In this document: one piece after another, positions 1 to 11,918 of the stretch
How the letters are laid out: every line of letters starts with the position of its first letter
Position numbering within the stretch: position 1 is the stretch's first letter
Assembly (NCBI RefSeq): GCF_020509005.1
Contig: NC_063024.1
Location: forward strand, 744,001-808,000
DNA length: 64,000 nt
From: Fulvia fulva
Lineage: Eukaryota > Ascomycota > Dothideomycetes > Mycosphaerellales > Mycosphaerellaceae
Reading direction: 5' to 3'
Notes under the pieces: model-generated
What the model saw: only the letters and a program-made list of their open reading frames with translations
Databases searched by the model: none
What the model was told of the DNA's origin: nothing
Made by a program: the position numbers and the translations under genes

Positions 1-1
1 C

Positions 2-124
2 GACCTGCTTGGACAGAAGTTGAGTATGTATGGTCGCGGTCAAATCATACCTCGGATGCTGATCGACCCCATTGATGACTGGATTGAGAGACAAGATTTT
101 GCCAAGAAGCAAGAAGCGTCTTAA
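2..124 (+). CDS. 3' end of an unidentified protein-coding gene (partial)
   Basis: The window opens inside an open frame of 40 codons that ends in TAA at 122-124. The peptide ends ...DPIDDWIERQDFAKKQEAS, a charged soluble tail. No family is recognisable from so short a piece, and coding status rests only on the open frame reaching the window edge and the ordinary composition. It could also be a chance open frame. Confidence 0.35.
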   Translation, partial: DLLGQKLSMYGRGQIIPRMLIDPIDDWIERQDFAKKQEAS

Positions 125-1272
125 GGCAATCTGACGGCGCATCGGTCCGGGGAGCGCTGAAGGGTGGTGTGGTGGCATGTGGCATGCGGAGGCCTTCAGT
201 CAGATGATCATTGGCTAGTACCACAGGGCTGAAGTCGTGACATATTCACGACCAGTTGACTACCTTCTTCATGCGGCTGAACTGCAGTCAGCACTTGGAA
301 TGGCACAGCCCTACAGCTCAATCTTGGGTGAAGAAGTCCCTGTTGTTCATGACGAAGCTGCTCTGGCGGCGTTTTTGATGAACGAAGAGCGGAGTACCCT
401 GCCTCGCAAGCAGTACCACCGGAGGCTTTAGTGACTTTCCACTCCGAGTCAGCGGATTCCAGTCCCGCGTAGATCAACATCCATCGTGCAATATGAGCGG
501 TGAGCCGAGTTCGGCAGTGTCAATTCCGCCGGGCGGTGATAGGGACGCGGGTTTAGCATCTCACCCGAAATGCGGCGATGAGAATGATGATACCGATCAT
601 ACCAAGGTACCGTTCTGCCATTGCTATCGTTCCAGCGTCTTGCCAGGTTATCCCTCCGGAATGAACAGCACGGGTCAGCATGCCGCAAAGTCCTCGACGA
701 GGTCACATCCGCAACATCGCTGCCGGATGTCACCCAAAATGTTCGTGAAAACAGACTGCAGCCATGTTAGGCGAACGAGCTGCACATGAGGCGCGAGAGC
801 TTCGCGCGGGACGAACACCGCTTGTTTCACGACCGAGTACCACCCATTTCGTAGCCGCCAGATATGCGCAGTCAAGCGACTGCATGGTATTGCATGTCGT
901 GTTTTGCCCTACACTTGGTACTCAAGATCCCTTCCATGCGCATAGAACACTTTATGCACGTGGAGAATGCAGGGACTCGTGCCAGTATGCCAGTATGCGG
1001 GGTCGAGCAGTTCCGAGCAGTGTAAGCACTGAGTAATGAGACTCCTTCTTCAGACATCAATCTGCTGCGCATTGTGTGTCCATGTGCTCGGAGCCATAGC
1101 GGGAGTCAACTGCTTCGAGATCGACACAGGAACTTTATCTTTGAAGACCCGTCGCCTGGCTAGAGGACTGTGGCAGTAGAGTGGCCAATTTGTGGGGTTG
1201 CAGACTTTGCGGATCTTCTGCCCGATAGTCCAAACGAAGATATCAGGTTGTGTCGCTGCTGCCTTACCGCTA
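125..1272. other. Intergenic region, no gene seen
   Basis: Only short overlapping open frames with no recognisable motif occur here. It must hold the 3' UTR of the minus-strand methyltransferase gene that ends at 1273. No repeats or RNA gene were noticed. Confidence 0.5.
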
Positions 1273-2418
1273 TTACCGCTCGTTCCTTGCCTCAACCAGT
1301 CCTCGCAAGCCGGTCAAGCCAATCCAGATAGCTTCTTCGGTCCGGATCGTGCGACTTCCCTGACCAAATACCAGATTGATCCAGCAATCGAACACTTCCG
1401 CTGCCTGGCTTACTCCAGCTGCCTGAAGTTCCTTGTCGGCGCGAAGTGCTGCTTCTAGCCCGGACACACCGCCGAGAATCATAATCATATGGTTCCATGT
1501 CGGCTCCACATACGCAGCGCTACCTTGCTCCGTGATAGCCTGGAGCGGACTTCCTCGCTCGCTTGTGCCAATGCTGACATCGTAGCCGCCGTCGAAGGGA
1601 CACTCGGTGAATACAGATCCAAGGGATGACGCTTGTCGGACAGCATAACCCCAATAATAGCCACCTTGCTCTCGTGGAGTATCTGGAGATACTGCCTCAC
1701 CAGTGACGATCTCAGCGTGCTGGTTGGCGGCACTCTCAGGAAGCTGCACTGTTACTCGTGTCTTCGGTTCAATCTCCTGCGGTATCAAGACCTTTGAGAC
1801 GAGTCCACAGTCGACCAGAGTGCCTGCCTCGCGGCCGTTCCTGCCAGGGCCTATCGTGATGCCCTCTCGAAATTGACACCACTCATCGCTTCGAAGATGA
1901 TGTGGCATGTCCAGACTCGGCAGCGCCCCAGCAGTCCGAAGATCAGGGTGCATAGGGAACAGAGACTTCCTCAGGTTCGGGGGCGTCTCCAGGTAGGTCA
2001 GGATGTGATACAGAAAGAAGTTGGGGTCGGCGTATGCAGTATAGCCACCCTGCTCTGGATCGCGGATCTCGGCCTGACCGTCATCAAAGACCACGACCTC
2101 ATCAACGCAGAATACAGTGCACGCCCTGGCGATCTGGCCTGCAAGACTTGTCTTTTGGTCGTGCGTTGTTGCACTGCGAAGTTCGTGTCAGTAACGTCGG
2201 CGAGAAAGAGCAGTGAGGAAGTCGCGGTGCTCCTGTCTTGGTCCGGCCCAAGCCGAAGCGCTCTGAACGTACTTTGCAATAATGCTCCCTGGTAATGCGA
2301 GGCTGCAGGTATGTGTCCTCCCTTTCGAGGGCTTGAAGATGGCTGACGGACGAGATGTGTCAACGGCGGCATCATCCGCTATGCCATGGCCATTATCGAC
2401 CTTGCGCTTCTGTAGCAT
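1273..2418 (-). CDS. SPOUT-fold RNA methyltransferase (C9orf114/SPOUT1 family)
   Basis: Two exons, 2418-2273 and 2173-1273, with a 99-nt intron (GTACGT...CGCAG), give 348 aa. The splice rejoins LPGSIIA-N to TSLAGQIARA and VDEVVVFDD, the conserved start of the family Pfam calls putative RNA methyltransferase (human SPOUT1/CENP-32, yeast YGR283C/YMR310C). The C-terminus holds the knotted cofactor site: ILGGVSGLEAAL, then GQGSRTIRTEEA. Members are predicted SAM-dependent RNA methyltransferases; the substrate cannot be inferred here. The N-terminus is basic (MLQKRKVD). The ATG at 2418 lies just before a sequence resembling an intron end (TTACTGAC...CTACAG), so a short upstream exon may supply the true start. 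Length is normal for the family. Confidence 0.9.
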
Positions 2419-4253
2419 ATGTCAGTAACAGGAGATGGAAAGCAGGCTGATGGATCAAGGCACCTTTGCTTTAGGGCCTGGCATAATGTCTTTCGTCGCT
2501 GCAGAAGGAATGTTGATGTTGTTGTTAGAGTTGTCCTTGCCCTCGAAATTGAGTTTTGCAGGGAAGATGCCCGGCTTCTCCCGGTGGCTCGAGCCATGTG
2601 TTATGATGTTCCTTCATTGTATCCATTGATATATGACTGATTTGTCGAACACCTCGTGTATCGTGGCTTATTGACCACTCTGTACAGTCTCACAGTAGGC
2701 TGAGGTCGATAGACATGTTTGCTGCAGCTGCTTTGTCACCATCAGATCGACGATTCCTTCGAGTTGACTAATGCCATGTGGCTCGAATCGACAAGAAAGC
2801 AAAAGGCTGTTAGATTCGCGGTCTTGTAGTTAATATGTACTTGATGCTATGTCCTGATATACGAGAAGCTACCTTTCCCACAGGTAAGCTCAATCGAGGC
2901 ATCTCAAGATCCGCTGCAGACGCGACGATGAGCACAACCCTGGCGATAGCATCCGAGTCTTGGCTCTGGCCTCTACCAGGCTTGCTTCTCGTATAGCATA
3001 ACTGGCAGCCTATCGTGGCTTATGATGACCAACACAAATACCGGACAAAGATATTCTCAACCACGTCTCGGTAGCACATCGCGGCAGCTTCATCATGTCG
3101 TGCAAAGGACGACTCAATACACTCCCAGCCCTTCACTTCAGCCTCAGGGGGGGGGGGCCCTTTGCACCACTTAGCTTGTGTACGTTACCACATTGTATGA
3201 CATTCGCTCGCACCAATCTTCAACCGGACAGAAGATCGAAGTTGATGTGACACTTCAGGTCGCAATGACACTTCAAGTCGCAATGTCATATCGAAGTCTT
3301 GCGCCGGAGGTAGCGAGTCCGGACTAGGAGGAGGATGTTTGAGTTGTCAGTAAGCATGTGTGAGAAGCGGACGCCCTACAAGCTTACACGCCAAGCCTGC
3401 ATGTTGCTCAACAGAGGAGTATCTGTGATGAGGCCATAGACTATATTACGATCCCGGATTGAGTAGATCGGATTCAGAAGCTGTCGGGAAGAAGTCCTGA
3501 AGCGGGAGCCAGAGTCATAGCCAAGAAAATACCACTTCCAAAGTGACCAGCTTCCTGTACGCGCCTGCGGCTATGACCTGGTCTACGCGAGGACGTGCCA
3601 TATGGGCAAAGTATTTCTCCGCAGTTCATTGCAAGGTGACCTTGTTGGCGAGTTAGTCCTCATCTCGAAGCAAGCCAAGGCCAAGCTCCATGTACCAGCG
3701 ACTTTGACCAAGACCCTGCAGTAGTTCTCATCAGCCACAAACCACCTGCAACGAAGATCACCGGACTCTTTTCAAGGTGCCCAATGTTTACGAGAATGGC
3801 GCCATGTTTGTTCGATCGAACTGTTCAAGAAGACGGCGCCAGATGTCGTCTCTGCCCCCGATCTCATCTCTCACCCCAACCATTCTTGACCCACTTCCCC
3901 AGATTGCGTGCTTCCAGCTCTCGATGTGCACTTTGTAAGGTTTCCCATCGTTGCTCACCATCACCCTCCCATCCAACAGCATCTTCGAACGACACATGCT
4001 ATCGCTCGGTCGTAACGCATTGCCGACGAAGACGCAATGCATTGTGAAAATTTGCGATGTGCCGTGTCTGCGTATAAGGCCTGGGTTGTCAGCGATATTC
4101 GTGTAACATCTTCGGCGTCCACTTTTCTGTACCTGATCTGTGGTGATTGTTTCTATTGATTGTTAGCGAGAGTGCCGATATCCTGGTAGCCGGGTCATTC
4201 ACACGTGGTCTGGGATACCTATTTCTGGTCATTGGAATCGATCGACAGCGAAG
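2419..4253. other. Divergent intergenic region with a G-run and an 18-bp direct repeat
   Basis: This 1.8-kb stretch separates the minus-strand methyltransferase from the plus-strand transporter and should hold both promoters. It contains a run of 11 G (3147-3157) followed by CCC, and two head-to-tail 18-bp copies at 3248-3265 and 3266-3283 (TGACACTTCARGTCGCAA, one mismatch). No convincing coding sequence was found. Confidence 0.6.
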
Positions 4254-5252
4254 ATGCCTCACGATAATCGTGTCGAGCAGCTGGAAGATCTGAAGAACAT
4301 CGAGACGAATGCCGACTTCTATGAGAAGCTTGCATCGGGCAAGATTGCCACGACACAGTCTGATGCGTCCTCTCTGAGCAAGATCGGAGGATATGCGCAG
4401 CCGTACTACATCCCAGTGCCGATAACGATCAAGTCGCAGCTTGGAAGTCCAGTGCGTAGACTGCTGTCCATGTGTTGACTTCGATCGCTGATGATGTGTA
4501 GACCGCTCTTGCCATCGGCGCTTTCGCGACCACATTGACGACTTTGTCGCTTGCATTGATGGGCTTCCGCGGCGTAGGTGTTACCAATGCATTCGTCGGC
4601 AACTTCTTCGGTGTGGCAGGAATCGGCATGGTATGTTCATGTTCCGTCCAGGTTGACGACGTCGTAGATCTGACTGCTTCTTGTAGTTTGTTTCTGCCAA
4701 CTGGGAGCTGGTCCTCGGCAACACATATGCCTACACCGTGCTAGCAGCTTTCGCTCTCTTCTATGCTGGTTTCGGCATCATTTTGACACCATTCTTTGGC
4801 GTTGCTGAATCGTATGGTGGCGCCGATACTCCCGAGTATTACAATGCCGTCGGCTTCTTTGTTCTGAGTAAGTCTCGACGTCGGCACCTCGATCCCTCGA
4901 CAGCTGACATGACTTCCTCGTAGTGTGGGCAGTATGGAACCTATTCTTCCTGCTCGGATCGCTCCCTTTGAATCTGGTCTACATCGGCATCTTCTTCACC
5001 GTGCAGATGGCGTTCACGCTGGTCGCTGCGGCGTACTTTTGCTTCGCGGACGGTAAGATGGAGACTGGTAAGGCTGTTCAGACGGCTGGAGGTGCCTTCG
5101 CGTTCGCTTCTGGAATGTTGGGATACTATACTGTCGCGAACCTAATGTGCCAGACGGCGATGCGATTCAGCTTCCCGATGGGCGACACAAGCCGGTTCTT
5201 CAAGCATAAGAGCAAGCAACTGTGCAGTGAGGTCAGATTAGAGACGGAGTGA
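4254..5252 (+). CDS. GPR1/FUN34/YaaH (AceTr) family membrane transporter
   Basis: Four exons (4254-4451, 4502-4630, 4687-4867, 4924-5252) join in frame to 278 aa. Introns are 50, 56 and 56 nt with GTGCGT, GTATGT and GTAAGT donors. The product has a soluble N-terminus of about 65 residues and then about six hydrophobic segments with family landmarks: a LGSPTALAIGAF start to the first helix (family NPAPLGL-like), FVGNFFGVAGIGMF, NWELVLGNTYAYTVLAAF, and the late NLMCQTAMRFSFPMGD. Family members (yeast Ady2/Ato, Yarrowia Gpr1, bacterial SatP) move acetate, succinate or ammonium across the plasma membrane. The canonical NPAPLGL motif is altered (N and P replaced), so substrate should not be assumed. 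The final tail is short and basic (FFKHKSKQL). Confidence 0.9.
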
Positions 5253-8200
5253 CCTTGTAGAACGGCGACACAAGTCAAATAGTAATCAAGAATGATAGAT
5301 GATCAAGTATGCTCTGTGGCGAGGTGACCTGCTCTTTCCTCACTGTCCCGGGCATTCTCAGGTAGGATCGCCTCGTCTCTATGCAGGTACGAAGCCGTCG
5401 TGCGGAGGTAGTGAGCCACTGCTCGTTGCAATGCCCGGAAGATCTTACGTGACGCTCCTTCCTGTGATGTTCATGCTCGATGCTTCGTTATACAGCTGCG
5501 AAGCGTGGCCTGCCAACGACAACCGAGAGTCCTCGTCGAAACCATGCCTCGTGCTGCTTGCGCATTGCTCTGCATTAGGCCAAAGCGATCCAGCACATGC
5601 AGCTTGAGCTGGATGTTCGCCGGCCATTGGAGCTCGGCGCGATGGTGATGGTGGAAAGGAAGCCCGCCCGTGAACCAAGATGCACAGCAGGATTTCAGAG
5701 CCTGAACCACGGTCACCTCTTCGTACACAAATCTATGTCACAACACCACCATCTGCTGCACCGATCGAAGCCATGCTACACATCAACGAAGCCTGTGTAG
5801 GCAGCGAGCGAACTGTCCGTGGCATCAAGACCGTACCGGCCCCGAAGCCTCACGATATCGACCGCAACGAGCAATGACTGCACCGCAAGTGTCTCTCGAC
5901 ATCACGATCCGCACGAGCATCGCCTATGCACCCACCGAAGCCTACCAACGACATCGAGACACGACATGACTATCGCATGAAGGATTGATGAGCGATGAGT
6001 CCGCCATGTCGCCTGGCGCAGCGAGCAACGGAACGCCCGCGACAGACTGCACGACATGCAACACATGCGCCTTCCCGACAATGAGTGATCGCGTGCATAG
6101 TAGCGACATGCCGTGCAAGCTGCTACGACTATACCTGTCGATTGGAGAAAATACCGCGAGCAGAAGAGCAGGGACAGGCACAGTTCACCGAGCATGCGTC
6201 AGTCAAACCTCCGCAGTCGTTACACACTCCCTCAGTACTGTGTCGGCTCACAGAGCTATCACAGCTATCAGAGGCTGATGAGATGTCTGTCAGGCATGCA
6301 GACGGTAGAGGCACATAGCGCTGGACACGATGGCTCGCGATGCTGAGGAAAGAGGCACATGCTGCTCGCCGGCTGCGATGTCTGCAGGAGTGCATGTACA
6401 CAAGCCGTCGGCAGGCCAACTTCCAAGCTCATGCAAGATAGCATCAGGCATATAGCCACGCCTCCTCTGGACAGAAAGCTGGACAATCTTTCCGCCCTAC
6501 CGAGCCCATCGATGAGGATTGACTGGGATTGTCCAAAGAACAATAAGGGCTATATCGTAGGGCACAGCACTTCGCCGCCAGAGGCACTGTGCTACAGAGG
6601 TACAGAACAACACCCAGCCCCCGGGTTCCAGGCCGCTTCAACTGCTGCTAGGAGACGTACCACCGCCGAGATAATCGGCCATAGTGACTGGTCCTCGGAG
6701 ACCTTGGCTCGATGGTTGAGACGGCATTACTTCCCTGATCCCAGTCTGCTTCGGAGATTTATGGTTATGAAGCTACCGTTGCCTCTGTAAAGAACGGTTC
6801 GGCAACGGAAGCAGCTTTAAAAGGGTGCTATGCAAGAAGAGGAGAGCCGACAACTCCTGATGGCGTCAAGCACGACTGCGGCTGTGTCGATCATCCTGGT
6901 AGTGATCGAGCTACCTCAGGCAGCGTTGTCGTGGCAGCACGGCCTCCTTTGGCGAGCCGATATCACCAACTTCTCGAGACCCTTTGTGCGCACGCCAGAA
7001 GTGGACACTCAGATGTGCCCCTTCACGAGCCCAATCGACCACGGTTCGTCGGCAGGATGGCGTTGCTGACATCGCCCTGGACTTCCGAAGCCGCTATGGA
7101 GGAGTCCAAGGTCCGCTGACGCTGCTTCAGCACGACGAAAGAAGAGTGTATTCGTCTTCATGCCCTCGAGATGGGCTGTGATCATCGATGACTCCAACGT
7201 TGTCGTCAACACATTTGGGTTCCTTTGGCAGATCCTCCAGGCACTGGAACTCGGTCTGAAGAACGGGCGTAGTCCAACCACAGCAGAATACGATCTCAAG
7301 AATCTTGATCTTGGAAGCTCATGACTCCTGTACCAGCTCTCGCCGTTGTGGTCTCGTTCGACATCAAGCGAAGCACATCAGCCACTCCATGTCCCCACCA
7401 ACACTGCCTGCGCTTGTCGGCTGAGGAGATCCTTGTATAAGAATTTCTGAAGGTGGGCATGGCGCCTTCGCCACAACATAAAAGGCTTAGCACATAGCTC
7501 TGGCCGCGCAGCATCACGCGGGATATTGCCTGGCTGGTTATTGCCATCTTCTCGTTCTCGTAAGGCACGATACCTAAGGACCTGTCTCAGTTCTGCGTTG
7601 GACCTTCCTTCTACTATCGTCGCAGCTTGAAGACCACCAACATCGCAGAAGCCTTCGGTCTTGTTCCCTTGGCGGGCGTGCATTTTGAAGCTCAAGTTCT
7701 ACGTCGAGAGTCATGGTATTGCACTCTTGCCCGACCCGATGTCCGCAGGACAGCAGCTTTGGCAATCTTTGACGCTGCGCGCAGTGCTTGACCTTCTTCC
7801 GCTGTACGAAGTGTTCTCGTATGTCAAGCTTGCGGGACATGCTCGTTCCCACAGTACGATATTGCGATATCACCCACCGCGAGGATCAAATAAGGCTTCG
7901 AAGGGCCCATATCCATGTCCTATACGCTGGCCAGGTCCTTCCAAGTATAGTCTGGCGCTGCCCTGCTTCCAGTCTCTCGACTAGATATCCTCGCCGTCCC
8001 GGGCTTGCTCCTTCTCTTACTGGACTCGCAGTGGCACAACGACCCGATCTGCTGAGATGTTCAATCGGTACCTTGGCTGGCTTATCAAGGTCGTGTTGAG
8101 ATCTTGTCGACGACCGACGTCCTGCGTAGCGTGCCGTAGCGTGGCCGCAAATGTCGGCGCCATGCGCTGCATCCAGATCTTGAAGGTAGAGTGGACTGTC

Positions 8201-9600
8201 TGCTCTCTGCTTGCGCCACAGCCTTATTCCAAGCCACTTGTCGCTGAAGCGCTTGCGCACTGAGGGTCCAGAGAATGAACGGTCTTCAATGCGGCGAGGG
8301 CTCGGGGGTATACAAACGATGTCCCGGCGCTGTTACCTCGCTGCGCCCTTTCGCATGCAGGCAGGTGTGTCCCATCATCGCCGATATCGATTCTGCTGAG
8401 TCGTGGCTCCATGTTCGGAGCGCCATTGCAGACGCGTACTGGCAGTCAGCCCCGGCCATACCGCTTCCGGCTGTGGTAGAAGGAGATGAGCCTGCTCTGC
8501 CGTGATACAGCCATGCCCACGGTGGCGCCTCGTGCAGGAGGCCTTGATTGCTTCGGACATAAGTTGGTCATCTGCTGCACGCTCTTTTCCATCAGGCTGG
8601 TGCTCGACGCGTTCGCTTGTCGGCTGAAGAGCCCCAGCACCATGATCGCTGCAAAGGCCATATCTGGCGCCGTTGACATCCTCTCGCCAAAGGTGTAGCT
8701 CCTCCTCTTGCCTTGGCCGCTGCTTGCAAGCGCCTGCCTTTGTGGTATGCCTGCTGCCATACCCTGCTCTTCCATGTGCTGCTGCTCGCGTGGCAAACAT
8801 TGGGGAAAGTGGGTCAAAGCCAAGATGTCGTATCGGGGACTTCACGTTATGGATCTGAGGGCTCGCTGCTGCTGGTTGCTCGACGGTCTGTCATTCTGCC
8901 ATCTAAGATCTAGATGTGTGTATTGATCTGCTGTTCGTGGTGTACGCACTGTCGTGGACGTGCACTGGTCGTGCGTGTGGGAGCTGAAACCCGTTCTGGA
9001 CCTGCGAGCACAAGAGCAATATCATAGCGGACTTTCCAAGAAGATCCATATCATAGGAGCGCTGGAGGAGCATGCCTCAAGCACTGCGTGCAGGACCGAA
9101 TACCTGCTGCGGAGCTTCAGGGAGTCGAAGAAGGCTGCTCAGTGCCGATGGAGCCATCCTGGACTGGCCTACCTGGACTTCCCAGGACCTGCTGCTTGTG
9201 CACATCAGCTTGCAGACGTGAGATGGCTCTCATGCATGGCGATATCGTATTGCCCCGAAGGTCCTCGTCAGCCGCAACCCAGTCAAGATCTCTCGCACTG
9301 TGTTCTAGGGCTCAAGGGGACTTGCTGTTGCAGGTAGGCGGGTGATCCCGAAGTAAGTGACAGCGTTTTCGCTCTAGCTAAGCTGTCTTCTGTTCTTCCC
9401 CTTCTTCCTCTTCCTCACCCGAAAAACACAACAACGCACACGACCACGCTCTTGTACCTTCAAACGACGCCAACAGCCTCGAGTAAGTAAGCCCCTGTCT
9501 CCCTGCCTCATAACCATCATCTAGCAAGCACAACGGTAGCCGCAGCATCGTTGTGGACGACCGGACGGCCGCCCACGCCACCATATCGTGCTGGTGAGAC
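5253..9600. other. 4.3-kb gene-poor region
   Basis: Base composition matches the rest of the single-copy DNA, so this is not RIP-damaged transposon. Open frames on both strands stay below about 157 codons, overlap one another and show no domain, signal peptide or intron-flanked continuation that I can support. Near the end (9362-9524) there is a pyrimidine-rich leader-like stretch followed by a possible 42-nt intron (GTAAGT at 9483, CTAG at 9524), hinting at a transcript entering the repeat array. No tRNA, rRNA or transposon terminus was noticed. Confidence 0.5.
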
Positions 9601-10139
9601 CGCGACCGCGTAGCCTCACCTGCTCGCAACGCCACCACCAAGGACCGGACAAGGACAACACCATCTGGAGGACCTTCAGCAAGCCCATTACAAGCCCTTC
9701 CAACGATATTTGCCACCTCGCCGGCTGCATATCGTTGCGTGACACTTGTTGTGGTCAGCACGCCCTCAAGCCGGCCGCGGAGCGACCGTAGAGGCTCACC
9801 CACCAACAACGCCACCGCAAAGGGCTGTACAAGAACAACACCTTGTAGAGGAGTAACAGCAAGCCTATAACAAACTCATCAACGATATTCACCGTCACAA
9901 CAGCGGCATATCGTCGCGTCACGACCCCCTGAGGTCAACACGCCCTCAAGCCAGCCGCCGAGCGACCGTGAGACTCACCTACCATCAACCTCACCACAGA
10001 GGCCTGTACAAGCATGACACCTTTCGGTGGTCCATTACCGACACTACAGCAACCTCATCAACGATGTTCACCGTCACAACAGCGGCATATCGTTGGCTCA
10101 CGACTTGTTGTGGCCAGCACGCCGTCAAGCTGCCCTGCC
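9601..10139. repeat. Tandem repeat, three copies of about 180 bp
   Basis: Three diverged head-to-tail copies start at 9601, 9781 and 9961 (180, 180 and 179 bp). Shared landmarks per copy are GCGACCG near the start, CTCACC, ACAACACC or ATGACACC, CAACGAT, GCATATCGT and GCACGCC or ACACGCC. Partial matches flank the array: CGACCGG at 10141 and a fragment before 9601. Copies 1 and 3 are open in similar frames (both with CCGQHA and ending in ERP or QRP), while copy 2 carries several stops there, so the array is either non-coding or a decayed 60-residue protein repeat. Confidence 0.8.
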
Positions 10140-10171
10140 AGCGACCGGCGGGAGAGCACCGCACATACGAC

Positions 10172-10223
10172 GTAAGTACACAAAGTTACCTTCATCAATC
10201 ACCATCGCTAACAAATGCTGCAG
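10172..10223 (+). other. Consensus spliceosomal intron next to the 180-bp repeats
   Basis: The 52-nt segment starts GTAAGTAC, has the branch motif GCTAAC at 10207-10212 and ends TGCAG. It matches the introns of the confirmed genes in this window very closely. It implies that the plus strand is transcribed and spliced across the repeat region, and it would sit in the 5' leader of the ORF at 10249. Confidence 0.5.
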
Positions 10224-10248
10224 GACAACACATGAGGCAACATTGTCG

Positions 10249-10569
10249 ATGGCTACCAACACCGCCGTGACTGTTGTTAATGTGCCTCACGCAGCTATTC
10301 TGCTGGGCCTGATAGCCTGCCAGACAGCCGCCACCACCGCACCAAGCTCATCGTCAAGCGGTACGTCTGCAGCATGGTCGTTCAAGACAACTCAATGCCA
10401 CAACACGGTCAAGATCACGCAGTTTGCCATCAACGATTCGGCTCTCAGCACAAAGGCAAATTACGTCGGCTGTGACTCCTTACACAGGCAAAAGACCGCT
10501 GGCGACCTGCAATATTGCCGCTCAGACAACATGACACAGTTGTCACTGCAGCGTGCTCAGCACAGATGA
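10249..10569 (+). CDS. Small possible secreted protein, 106 aa
   Basis: ATG at 10249 follows the consensus intron by 25 nt. The frame runs 107 codons to TGA. Residues about 6-25 are mildly hydrophobic (VTVVNVPHAAILLGLIA) and could be a signal peptide, followed by a Ser/Thr/Ala-rich stretch and three later cysteines. There is no recognisable domain. Small cysteine-containing secreted proteins in repeat-rich, gene-poor DNA are often lineage-specific in plant-associated fungi, but nothing here proves such a role. The frame also stays open upstream to 10027, so it could be a chance frame. Confidence 0.3.
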   Translation: MATNTAVTVVNVPHAAILLGLIACQTAATTAPSSSSSGTSAAWSFKTTQCHNTVKITQFAINDSALSTKANYVGCDSLHRQKTAGDLQYCRSDNMTQLSLQRAQHR

Positions 10570-10739
10570 GCCTGGCACCAACATCGTTCGAAACTGCCGA
10601 CGCTGATCCCCCTTCGGTGGCGACATTGATGGCACAGTCAGCTGCATCAAGCTGGGAGCACTCTCACAGTATCATCTTCCCACCGACCATCGATAGTGCA
10701 AGCACAATCTGCCCTCGCCTGCTTGACCTCACCAGACCG

Positions 10740-11700
10740 ACGCCATATTGCCTTGCCGCTCAAGGCATTACGGCATACGCTACCCGACCTCTCAGATGCC
10801 AACACATCCGGCCATGTCCTTCGGCTGCATGGCGCGCTTCTACCTCGCGGCCCTAGGAGGACCCTCCGCTCACCAACCCGCTGCGGAGATGCAAGCAGTG
10901 TCGTGGTATCACAGCTTCTCGACGCGCTGGCTCTGCCTAGACCCTACCCGAACAGCATATGCAAGCTTGTCCTTCTGCTGCAAGATGAGCGTCTAGCTGG
11001 GTAACTTAGAAGCATTGCCAGACTGGCCAACCGGCAGCGCAGACGCAAACGATGCTACGGTATCACAGCTCCTCAAGACCCGCCGGTACCAAACACAGGC
11101 GATCTTGTCCATCTGCTGCATGATACGCTCCAACTTTGCATGTCAGGAGGATTGCCATACATGCCGACCCACAGCGCAGATGCAAACGATGCTCTGATAT
11201 CACAGCTTTCCAAGACCCGCCAGGACGGAACACATGCACTATTGTTCTCCAGCTGCATGATGCGCTCCAGCTTTACATATCAGGAGGATGCCAGACTGGC
11301 CACCCCGCTGCACAGGCGCGAGCGATTCTCTGATATCATAGCTTTTCATCCTGCCAGGACGCAAGCCATGCACTCCTGTCCTTCATGATGCGCTCCAGTT
11401 TTGCCTATCAGGAGGATATCCCACTGGCCAACCCGCTGTGTGGCCGCGAGTGATTCTCTGGTATCGCCACCTTCGGACGCGCTGGCTCCATGCAGACCTG
11501 GCAGAGCAACACATGCTGCAATTGTCCTCGTCCTTGAGTTAGAAGGCATGATACCGCCTCGCTGCTTCCGGAGGATCCTATACTGGCCTGCCCGCAGCAG
11601 AGATGCAAGCATCCTGCTGGTATCACGACTTTACGACGCGATGCTGCTCCTGCCGTTTGTGCTTGCTCCAAATGCACCTCGGCTCCTGCCGTCCGCTAGC
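10740..11700. repeat. Degenerate tandem repeat, about 128-159-bp units
   Basis: A recurring block begins GGTATCACAGC (or GATATCAYAGC) at 10905, 11059, 11196, 11332, 11460 and 11619, spaced 154, 137, 136, 128 and 159 bp. Within each block I see AACACATGC-like, CTGCATGATGCGCTCCAG, TATCAGGAGGAT and ACTGGCCAACCCGC in the same order, then a GATGCAA tail. At least six units are visible. Frames shift between copies and stops are common, so protein coding is unlikely. It directly precedes the helicase gene and may extend into its 5' leader. Confidence 0.75.
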
Positions 11701-11918
11701 GCTAACAAGGATGTTTAGGAAGGCACAAAACAAATGCACTCTTCCGGTTCCTCCTCCTCCTTCGGCTCTCTCTCGAACGCAAACCTCACCTCACCAGAAG
11801 CTGCTTATCTCGGCGGTCGCGAAATCTACGGTCGCTCACCATCACTCGAAGAACACGGATTCCACCCCGACGGTATCACCTTCTGTGAAGCACTCCACGC
11901 CCGCCCTCCGCACACAAG

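Noticed and set aside
8375..8845. 156-codon minus-strand frame as a gene
   Set aside because: It overlaps a second frame of similar length on the same strand, has no motif or signal, and no splice continuation.
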